Assembly (NCBI RefSeq): GCF_002269505.1
Contig: NZ_NQKQ01000011.1
Location: forward strand, 99,815 to 163,814
From: Pseudomonas fragi
GTDB lineage: Bacteria; Pseudomonadota; Gammaproteobacteria; Pseudomonadales; Pseudomonadaceae
Reading direction: 5' to 3'
DNA length: 64,000 nt
The notes under the pieces were generated by a model. It saw only the letters and a list, made by a program, of their open reading frames with translations. It ran no database searches and had not been told where the DNA came from. Position 1 is the stretch's first letter. Each line of letters starts with the position of its first letter. A program made the translations under genes and the position numbers. Below are positions 36,780 to 43,072 of the stretch, in pieces.

Positions 36780-37808
36780 ATGAATCAATCAGTAAATTTC
36801 GAAACAAAACCACTAATACCAGCGTTGCAAGCTGCAAAAATTCTTGCTTGGATTAGCCACAAAAGCATTTGCAAATCCACAGCCATAGCGAATCTCACTC
36901 ATGCTTTAGTTTTTCAAGGAATGCGCGTTTTAATCGTAGACACAGATGGCGTACCGACAATCCAGATGTTTTTCGAGCAGCACAAAGAAGAAACAGAAAA
37001 TCGTATCGCTAAAAACAAAGCGAAGGTAAATGCTCTTCAAGAAAAAGGCCGCGCAGTTTCTCAGGCATTGCTAGACCAAATCGAATATGACGAGTTTGCT
37101 ATCGAAAACCGTCCTGTTGTGATTGCACGCAGTCTTCACGAATTAGACGCTCAGTTCGACGTTATCAAGCGTGAATACGCTAATTTCGACTACATCATTG
37201 TTGACGTTCCAGCCAAGGTTCTTGACTCGAAAAATAACCCAATCAAAGAAATCAAGCGCTTAATCAGTTTCAGTAACCTCGTTATCACTCCTTATAAAGG
37301 TGATAACCAAAACGCTGTAACTGCTGTAACTGTATCCAGCATCATCGAAGATTTGAAGTACGACGCTGTAAGTCTTGGCGGAAAATTCAACACAAAAGTA
37401 CGTTCACTTCTAGCGTTCGAACCAGCACGCATCAAGGCAAATGCGAAAGAAGTCAGCGCAAACCTCACGCTCACTGATACATCCACTACGGCTGCAAGGC
37501 TCGCACGTAATGCAGAGCGTAAAGCCCTGAAAGAAATCGACCGTAACAGTCAGATGATGGCAGACATAAAGCAATTCGGAGAGGTTTTTGGCGAGCATCA
37601 AATGCCGCTAAATGCCCCGTTGGTTTTCCGCTCGGTTTACCCGAATCAGTTCAACAAAGGTCAATCAATCTACAACGCTACAACCGATTCAGCAAAGCTT
37701 GCTCAGACTGAATTCAACCTAGTAGTCGATGCAATCCTTTCTGCATTCGACGAAGAACCAGAAGCTGTTGAGGCTTCTGAAAACCAAACAATCACAATCA
37801 CAAACTAA
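36780..37808 (+). CDS. ParA/MinD-like ATPase with degenerate P-loop
   Basis: A 342-residue protein of the ParA/SIMIBI class, probably for segregation or maintenance of the element. The Walker A' segment VLIVDTDG (residues 50-57) and Walker B YIIVDVP (138-144) are standard. The P-loop, normally KGGxGKST, reads SHKSICKST (26-34): the KST core remains but all three glycines and the signature lysine position are changed. A ParA-specific insertion of helices spans 65-115. It is followed 15 bases later by a small gene, as in par operons, and preceded by the 11-bp repeat array. Confidence 0.8.
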   Translation: MNQSVNFETKPLIPALQAAKILAWISHKSICKSTAIANLTHALVFQGMRVLIVDTDGVPTIQMFFEQHKEETENRIAKNKAKVNALQEKGRAVSQALLDQIEYDEFAIENRPVVIARSLHELDAQFDVIKREYANFDYIIVDVPAKVLDSKNNPIKEIKRLISFSNLVITPYKGDNQNAVTAVTVSSIIEDLKYDAVSLGGKFNTKVRSLLAFEPARIKANAKEVSANLTLTDTSTTAARLARNAERKALKEIDRNSQMMADIKQFGEVFGEHQMPLNAPLVFRSVYPNQFNKGQSIYNATTDSAKLAQTEFNLVVDAILSAFDEEPEAVEASENQTITITN

Positions 37809-37823
37809 AACAGGAGAATTATT

Positions 37824-38255
37824 ATGACATTCGATATAAAAGCAGTTAAAGCACGCGCAGAAGCAAAAAGAGCAGAGAACCCACAACCACAAGAAATCCA
37901 GCCAGAAGCCGTGGTTGTGAATCTGGCCCCTGCTGTTATCAGAACCAAGGCAGAGGCGGCTCTCATCGACCTCAACGCTGTTAAGCGTGGCAACAAGAAC
38001 GTGAGGAAGACTCTTTCCTACACAAGCCATGCAGCGCGCTCAGTAGAGCTGATAGCCGATATTTTCGACACTGACCGCTACGAAACCTCACTCTTTGCAG
38101 CCCTTGGAGCAGACATTGAAATCCTCAACCGTCTACGTTTGTTGGCTTTGGATAACCCTGACCTCAAAAAGATATTCATCGATTTGGAAGACCGCATGGA
38201 TTACGAGGACAGGATTTTCAAGAACCTTGCTGACAAGGAATTGGCAAGAACTTAA
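37824..38255 (+). CDS. Putative ParA partner, small DNA-binding candidate
   Basis: A 143-residue protein with a basic, Ala/Glu-rich helical N-terminus (about residues 5-25) and a helical C-terminal half. No known ParB, ParR or Arc-type domain is obvious. The position directly after the ParA-like gene (15-base gap, CAGGAG ribosome site) and before a terminator is that of a centromere-binding partner, so I infer it may bind the 11-bp repeats. This is inference from context; the sequence itself does not prove DNA binding. Confidence 0.65.
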   Translation: MTFDIKAVKARAEAKRAENPQPQEIQPEAVVVNLAPAVIRTKAEAALIDLNAVKRGNKNVRKTLSYTSHAARSVELIADIFDTDRYETSLFAALGADIEILNRLRLLALDNPDLKKIFIDLEDRMDYEDRIFKNLADKELART

Positions 38256-38275
38256 AGCAACAGATACAAACCCCC

Positions 38276-38299
38276 AGCCCCTTAAACGGGGCTTTTTAT
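38276..38299 (+). terminator. Intrinsic terminator of the parA-like operon
   Basis: AGCCCC / GGGGCT stem with a six-base loop and a TTTTATT tail, 20 bases after the partner gene. Confidence 0.8.
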
Positions 38300-38319
38300 T
38301 GCCACCATTTTGAACGTCC

Positions 38320-38438
38320 TATGCACGTCTGACGTACATAAGACTAACGAAACCCTTGTAAACGTTACGTCTGACGTTCGTCTCACCTACGTCATAATTA
38401 ACTCTCACTTAAATAAGAAATAAGTCAGAAATAAATTG
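38320..38438. repeat. Array 2 of 11-bp phased repeats
   Basis: Two phase blocks. Units include GACGTACATAA (38331) and GACTAACGAAA (38342), then GACGTTCGTCT (38373), CACCTACGTCA (38384), CACTTAAATAA (38406), GAAATAAGTCA (38417) and GAAATAAATTG (38428). Two copies of the palindrome ACGTCTGACGT are present, at 38325 and 38367. The array lies just upstream of a TGGTATAAT promoter. Confidence 0.75.
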
Positions 38439-38466
38439 CTTAACTGCAAATTGGCAGTTTTCATAA

Positions 38467-38475
38467 TGGTATAAT
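38467..38475 (+). promoter_or_regulatory. Extended -10 promoter TGGTATAAT
   Basis: Perfect extended -10 (TGGTATAAT), followed by the leader ATAACCAAAAACC at 38505. It serves the 92-residue gene at 38529, which has the ribosome site CCGGAG. Confidence 0.65.
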
Positions 38476-38528
38476 TTGTGTATAGGAAGAGAAAATCTTT
38501 CTAAATAACCAAAAACCGGAGCTATAAA

Positions 38529-38807
38529 ATGATAAATAATAATTCTAAAATCGCGAACCAATTCTTAAATGACTTAGGCAATTTCAAAAACGACATAAAG
38601 CCTTTTAACAATATTTCAGTACAAGACGTAAATGACACAGTGGTCATTTTGAAAAACGAAGTAACAGGCAAGTCTTCAAATTACAGCAAGTACGACCTTG
38701 CGGAATCCATCGCATTCAGATTGGATATAGGGATTTTCAACGAGCAAGAAGTAACAAAAGAAAACGCACAAAGCAAATTCTCAGAGTTATGCACCCTTCT
38801 CGTTTAA
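38529..38807 (+). CDS. Hypothetical protein, 92 residues
   Basis: Small soluble protein, Asn/Lys/Glu-rich, with no recognised family. It has a clean gene environment: 11-bp repeat array, TGGTATAAT promoter, CCGGAG ribosome site six to seven bases from the ATG, and a terminator 18 bases after the stop. Being a single gene under an array similar to that of the ParA-like gene suggests it belongs to the same control circuit. Function unknown. Confidence 0.65.
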   Translation: MINNNSKIANQFLNDLGNFKNDIKPFNNISVQDVNDTVVILKNEVTGKSSNYSKYDLAESIAFRLDIGIFNEQEVTKENAQSKFSELCTLLV

Positions 38808-38825
38808 ACCCCCGAGAATCAAAGC

Positions 38826-38845
38826 AGCCCTTGAAGGGCTTTATT
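38826..38845 (+). terminator. Intrinsic terminator
   Basis: AGCCCTTGAAGGGCT hairpin followed by TTATTT. Confidence 0.7.
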
Positions 38846-38865
38846 TGTGCCTGATGTTTAGGTTT

Positions 38866-39010
38866 GACAACCTTCACACCTAAATCGCACCTACGTCTGA
38901 CGAACGTCAAACCCAGTAAATACAGGCATTTCATGTCAATGAGCGCCAATGTCCTACCTCCGTCAGACCTATTTCTTACCTCATCGCACCTATAAATCAG
39001 ACGCTCTGTG
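38866..39010. repeat. Array 3 of 11-bp phased repeats
   Basis: Units GACAACCTTCA (38866), CACCTAAATCG (38877), CACCTACGTCT (38888), GACGAACGTCA (38899) in exact phase, then a second block TACCTCCGTCA (38955), GACCTATTTCT (38966), TACCTCATCGC (38977). More degenerate than the other arrays and with no obvious promoter of its own. It fills the gap before the SNF2 remnant together with array 4. Confidence 0.6.
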
Positions 39011-39077
39011 TTGAATTTCAGAGATTTCAACGGGGGATTACTCAGCAGAATTCACCACAGCGCGCCATAAATACCCT

Positions 39078-39143
39078 CATTTACGTAAGACGTAGGTATT
39101 AACTTAATCAGAAACAAGTAAGAAACAAATCAGAATAACGTAA
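39078..39143. repeat. Array 4 of 11-bp phased repeats
   Basis: Six uninterrupted units: CATTTACGTAA (39078), GACGTAGGTAT (39089), TAACTTAATCA (39100), GAAACAAGTAA (39111), GAAACAAATCA (39122), GAATAACGTAA (39133). This is the cleanest view of the 11-base rhythm. It lies about 50 bases before the SNF2-helicase remnant. Confidence 0.78.
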
Positions 39144-39194
39144 TATATTTGAAAATAATTGCCACTAAGAACTTGATTTAATTTTTAATTTGAG

Positions 39195-39443
39195 ATGGAT
39201 TGGACACCAGCGAAGATGACTCAGTGCGAAGATAGATGCCACAGGATTGGTCAGAAGGACTCTGTGAACGTGGTTAACCTTGTCATTGAGAATTCGATTG
39301 ATGATTTCTTGACTAGCATTCTTCACAACAAAAGAATCGTTATCAGTAAATTGTTGTATGAAGGTGATGACCAAAATGCTGAATACATTGACTATGACTT
39401 GTTCGACCTGTTCAATTATTTTGGATTATCGAAAGCAGCATAA
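39195..39443 (+). pseudogene. Remnant of an SNF2-family helicase (C-terminal end)
   Basis: The 82-residue frame starts directly in helicase motif VI of SNF2/SWI2 enzymes: DWTPAKMTQCEDRCHRIGQ, where the Gln, Arg and HRIGQ pattern is diagnostic, followed by the usual VNLVIENSIDDFL tail. SNF2 helicases need about 450 residues with motifs I to V, which are all absent; an in-frame stop lies just upstream and the upstream DNA is the repeat array. It therefore looks like the tail of a lost helicase gene joined to element control DNA. It might still be expressed as a small protein. A terminator follows. Confidence 0.75.
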
Positions 39444-39446
39444 TCA

Positions 39447-39466
39447 AGCCCTACGGGGCTTTTTTG
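39447..39466 (+). terminator. Intrinsic terminator
   Basis: AAGCCCTACGGGGCTTTTTT: five-base stem with a T run, four bases after the SNF2 remnant stop codon. Confidence 0.75.
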
Positions 39467-39494
39467 TTGAATACTATAATGTTTGTATAGGTGT

Positions 39495-39560
39495 GATTAA
39501 CGTCAGACGTACATAAGACGCACGTAAGAAAAAGATATGACAATATTTCGTTAAGTGGAA
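39495..39560. repeat. Array 5 of 11-bp phased repeats
   Basis: Units GATTAACGTCA (39495), GACGTACATAA (39506), GACGCACGTAA (39517), GAAAAAGATAT (39528), GACAATATTTC (39539), exact 11-base spacing. Contains ACGTCAGACGT at 39500. It ends 18 bases upstream of a TGGTATAAT promoter. Confidence 0.75.
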
Positions 39561-39577
39561 ATTCAGAGAATGCGGAA

Positions 39578-39586
39578 TGGTATAAT
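39578..39586 (+). promoter_or_regulatory. Extended -10 promoter TGGTATAAT
   Basis: Identical nonamer to the promoter at 38467, followed by the shared leader ATAACCAAATTACTTAAT at 39594 and a small gene at 39613. Confidence 0.65.
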
Positions 39587-39612
39587 TCTCGATATAACCA
39601 AATTACTTAATC

Positions 39613-39753
39613 ATGAAAAACGCACAACCGAACCCTGTACCAGTAGTTAAACCAAATCAAAACAAACCACTGATTAATCTTTACCTTGATTTTTTCTGCA
39701 CTTCTATCTGTCGAGACACGATAAAGAAACTCGCTGAATCCAAACCTCACTAA
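39613..39753 (+). CDS. Small ORF, 46 residues, unknown function
   Basis: Encodes a 46-residue peptide with a Pro/Asn/Lys-rich start (MKNAQPNPVPVVKPNQNKP) and a C-terminal part containing two Cys (FFCTSICRD). It directly follows the repeat array, the TGGTATAAT promoter and the shared leader, and is followed by a GC-rich hairpin (CCCGCTTCAGCGGG), so the transcription unit looks real. No clear ribosome site is visible, which lowers confidence that the peptide is made. Confidence 0.4.
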   Translation: MKNAQPNPVPVVKPNQNKPLINLYLDFFCTSICRDTIKKLAESKPH

Positions 39754-39800
39754 CACCCCTTCCCCCGCTTCAGCGGGATTGGCTTTCTCAAATCGTAGGC

Positions 39801-39828
39801 AAAAAAAAGCCACTGCTTAAAGTGGCTA
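39801..39828 (-). terminator. Intrinsic terminator for leftward membrane protein gene
   Basis: Read on the minus strand: AGCCACT / AGTGGCT stem with a TTAAGC loop followed by seven or more T, directly after the stop codon at 39832. Confidence 0.8.
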
Positions 39829-39831
39829 GAA

Positions 39832-40440
39832 TTAATGTGCTTGTCGAATGGATTTGTAGTAGAAGGCTTTGTGGATTAAATCAGCATGTACCTTCATAGC
39901 GTAATAGCCCACTGCACCAACAACAAAATACGCTGCTGCAAATGAGTACAGAACAGTGAAATAAGCATCTAAATCTCTACCCATGAATGTCCTTCTTGCT
40001 GAATTATAAGCATTTATGCTGTACGAGTCGTTAAACCAAAACTTAATCTCTGGTGCAAAACTGTAAATATCCACTCCGAAAAAGTTCATTTTGGCTGTTT
40101 GATATGTCGCAATCAAAAACACGAACGCCATCAGGTATTTGAATTTATCCATGTAAGAATGGATTTTCGCTTCTCTGTTTGTTCTCCCAATGTCACCAAC
40201 GCTCATGCCTTTATCGACATACTTAAAAAATCTGACAAGCATTGAGACAAGAATTGCACACAAGGGAGGGAACAGCATGATTTTTGTCATGTCTGCGTGT
40301 ATGCCATTTGGTCCGGTCAAAATCCCTTCAAACAGCAGGAATTTCAAGAAGAACAATGCAAGGCACGCTATGCCGTAATACACACCATATATTGTTAAAT
40401 CTTCAAACCTTCGTGTTGACGCTTTCAATTGGTTATTCAT
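39832..40440 (-). CDS. Integral membrane protein of unknown function
   Basis: A 202-residue protein with about four membrane helices (near residues 20-37, 52-68, 100-112 and 160-180) and a polar loop between the third and fourth. No known domain. It follows the large DotA/VirB6-like gene on the same strand but has its own TGGTATAAT promoter 32 bases ahead of the start, and ends with a terminator. A role with the neighbouring membrane protein is possible but unproven. Confidence 0.7.
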   Translation of the reverse strand: MNNQLKASTRRFEDLTIYGVYYGIACLALFFLKFLLFEGILTGPNGIHADMTKIMLFPPLCAILVSMLVRFFKYVDKGMSVGDIGRTNREAKIHSYMDKFKYLMAFVFLIATYQTAKMNFFGVDIYSFAPEIKFWFNDSYSINAYNSARRTFMGRDLDAYFTVLYSFAAAYFVVGAVGYYAMKVHADLIHKAFYYKSIRQAH

Positions 40441-40472
40441 TATTTAATCCTCTTGCAATCCCTTTTAATGCA

Positions 40473-40481
40473 ATTATACCA
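40473..40481 (-). promoter_or_regulatory. Extended -10 promoter TGGTATAAT (minus strand)
   Basis: Same nonamer as at 38467 and 39578, oriented leftwards, 32 bases upstream of the 202-residue membrane protein start. Confidence 0.6.
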
Positions 40482-40544
40482 TTTATTAATTCATTTATAA
40501 CTCTAGAGCGACAAACAAACAAGACCCATTCATCGCCCAGCAAA

Positions 40545-42914
40545 TTAACTGAAAACTTTTCTATTCATATCTCTGAATTTACCTGCCACTTTCTCATATC
40601 CTGCAGCGGCTTCTTGAGCTGCATTAATAAATGTTTGAACCTTGAACATCTTCTCTAACGAATCCATCAAACCCATAAGTGTTGTTGCTATTTTTATTTG
40701 AACGTAAACACAAACCGATTGAAACACTAACGCCGACAAAATAAGAGCAATCAAAGTCTCTAATGGTGAATTATTTGAGAACATTGGCAATAATATCGCA
40801 TGAACACAAAACCCTACTATTACTAATACGATACTGTGTATTCCGATAGAAATCACAAAAAGAATAAGAATAACGGACTGTTCAAGAACCTTCCAAACAA
40901 CCACCAAAATCAAATCTAACAGCGTTACATGTGATTTTTCGTGGTCCAAATTAGACGGAAATGGCGACAGCAATGCCAAAAGCTTGTGTGTAAATATAAG
41001 CAGTGTCGCTGTTACAGATGAGATTATTGACGCATACCTCATCAAAAAGACCATTGGAGTCACTACACCGCCTAACACAAGAAGCGCAGCGCACGCAGCA
41101 ATGGCTAATCCTGTTATGAATGAAAAACCTCCCAATACTCGAGCAATTGCCTTGCTTTTTGCAGAATCTTGACTCTCAAATGATTTTTGGCCAATTTTTG
41201 CTAAAAAGAATGTTCCCCAATAAAATTTAAGGGTTTTCATTCCGTTTTGGAAAAGCGCAGCAGATTGATTCAATACAGGTGCAACACAGGTGTTCACTGC
41301 CTTTGTACAATCTTCAAATGTATATCCCGATGTGCTGTACAGATTGCCCATGACTTTATTAGCTACGTACTCAACGCCATCTTGTAGCTTTTTCTCACTC
41401 AGCAAGCTGTCACTTTGTTGAGTTAACACTCTAATCGTTCTGTCAATGTCAAATATACGAATTACCTTCGTTTCGTCCCAAACCTTGTTGATTTCTGTTT
41501 TGTCGAGTTCTTGGGTTAATCCAGCCATTGAGCCAGAAGCGTTCATGAGGGGGCTGCTTTCTACACTGATGCTTGTAGTGAATTCTTTTGAATACCCATC
41601 CTCTAAATTCCCAGCTACTTTGCTGACAGTAGCCATGTCGAGTATGAAGCTCATCATATTCGTCAAAGGCTTCTGCGCCAAATTGATTGCTTCCTTGGAA
41701 TGGTTGTCTACATAGCTCGTAGCAGCACCAATAAAAATCTTCCTCATTTCTTCAATCTGAGCCTGAATGGATGCTTTTGAGACGCCACTATTCGTCGGGT
41801 AGAACTCAATCGCACCACCTTCACCCACACCTACACCGCCACTCACCGAACGGTTCAGACACTCGTTGTAAGCCCTTGGATTCCCCGTCGCATTCTCTGA
41901 CCACTTAGCCCTTCTGTCATCGACGTTTAAGGCTGTGTCACACATGTACTTAATCGTGTCATACGCAACAAAATGGGCCATGTCAGTCATTTGTATCAGT
42001 GCTTGTCTTGTGCTCTCGTCTTGCCCTGAATAGCTCACACTGCCCAACGAAAACTCCTTAAATCCAAGACCCTCTTTGAGACATTTCTGAGATTTGCGTG
42101 TTTCGCCGCTCAACAGCAGCGTAGCGAGAAAGCGGTTTGGCTCAGCGTCTTGCTCCATACATTTGGAATAAACAGACTCTGTATAAACCCTTTTCCCGTT
42201 CACTACCGAACTGAAATTATTTTTGTTAAGCATTTTGCTCTGGAACAAAATATTCGCAGCTTCATTCTGAATCATGACTTGAATTATTGAGTCAACATTA
42301 TCCCGAGCTAATGCCTCAGCGCGTGTTGTATTGCTTCCTTTATCCACTTCTAAATATGGAACGATATTTATTGTTGCCCACACTATGAACGATGTTGCAA
42401 GCAAAACAGAAGCTAGAACAGCCCCAGCCACTAAATCGAATAGCCCACCCAGCCCCAAGAGGTAGTACACGACCACAAACTTAAAGGCTAAATAAACAAA
42501 GTCATGCTGCTTTGTACCAAGAAATTCGCCGGTAAATTGTGTTTTGTAGATTGCCATGCAGCAATATGCTGTACCGACAAACAAGAAGAAAAATTGAAGC
42601 GCCTTGCCGAAAACATCTCTGTATTTTGTTAGCGTGTTTTCTTTGCCTTCGTCGTAAGTTAAATTGATTACGTCTTTATCATCATTAGAAAGCAATGTAT
42701 TTGCAATCGCAGAGGCAAAATATGTTGAGTATTTTGTCTTTAAAGCATCGAGCATAGGCCCGATAAAAGGAGCGTCTTGTAGGATTTCGTTTGCGCAAAC
42801 ACTGACCTTTTCTTGTGAGTCAATGCGATAACAATCTGCTTTATCAGCAGCAAAAGCAGTATTTGCGCAAAGGGAAAGGAGAAGAATAAGGATAAAGGGT
42901 TGGATGAATTTCAT
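40545..42914 (-). CDS. Large polytopic membrane protein, secretion/conjugation-like (DotA or VirB6/TraG type topology)
   Basis: A 789-residue protein with a signal peptide (ends NTAFAA), a Cys-containing periplasmic start, three membrane helices around residues 117-200, a large soluble domain (about 205-590) with several Cys and a Gly-rich stretch (SGGVGVGEGG), and about five helices near 615-760. This signal peptide plus split membrane-domain topology is seen in DotA/TraY and in extended VirB6/TraG proteins of type IV secretion. I see no sequence motif that fixes the family. No other secretion genes lie beside it here; a TGGTATAAT promoter precedes it. Confidence 0.7.
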   Translation of the reverse strand: MKFIQPFILILLLSLCANTAFAADKADCYRIDSQEKVSVCANEILQDAPFIGPMLDALKTKYSTYFASAIANTLLSNDDKDVINLTYDEGKENTLTKYRDVFGKALQFFFLFVGTAYCCMAIYKTQFTGEFLGTKQHDFVYLAFKFVVVYYLLGLGGLFDLVAGAVLASVLLATSFIVWATINIVPYLEVDKGSNTTRAEALARDNVDSIIQVMIQNEAANILFQSKMLNKNNFSSVVNGKRVYTESVYSKCMEQDAEPNRFLATLLLSGETRKSQKCLKEGLGFKEFSLGSVSYSGQDESTRQALIQMTDMAHFVAYDTIKYMCDTALNVDDRRAKWSENATGNPRAYNECLNRSVSGGVGVGEGGAIEFYPTNSGVSKASIQAQIEEMRKIFIGAATSYVDNHSKEAINLAQKPLTNMMSFILDMATVSKVAGNLEDGYSKEFTTSISVESSPLMNASGSMAGLTQELDKTEINKVWDETKVIRIFDIDRTIRVLTQQSDSLLSEKKLQDGVEYVANKVMGNLYSTSGYTFEDCTKAVNTCVAPVLNQSAALFQNGMKTLKFYWGTFFLAKIGQKSFESQDSAKSKAIARVLGGFSFITGLAIAACAALLVLGGVVTPMVFLMRYASIISSVTATLLIFTHKLLALLSPFPSNLDHEKSHVTLLDLILVVVWKVLEQSVILILFVISIGIHSIVLVIVGFCVHAILLPMFSNNSPLETLIALILSALVFQSVCVYVQIKIATTLMGLMDSLEKMFKVQTFINAAQEAAAGYEKVAGKFRDMNRKVFS

Positions 42915-42939
42915 TCGTCATGTTGGTAGTAATGTTACT

Positions 42940-42948
42940 ATTATACCA
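42940..42948 (-). promoter_or_regulatory. Extended -10 promoter TGGTATAAT (minus strand)
   Basis: Fourth copy of the nonamer, 26 bases ahead of the start codon of the 789-residue membrane protein. Confidence 0.6.
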
Positions 42949-43072
42949 TTTGCCATCGATACTGATTCCTGATAAAAAATTCAACATAAAAAGTTAAATA
43001 TCAATGCAACCTTTTCGCAAGATTGCATCAATAATTAAATTCAAGCCGTCTAATATATATCCGGCGTAAAAA

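Noticed and set aside
38320..39143. Repeat arrays as a CRISPR
   Set aside because: Units are 11 bases and degenerate with no spacers, and no cas genes are present.
39607..39813. 68-codon minus-strand frame opposite the 46-residue ORF
   Set aside because: Covers the promoter leader and hairpin of the plus-strand unit and has no recognisable features.
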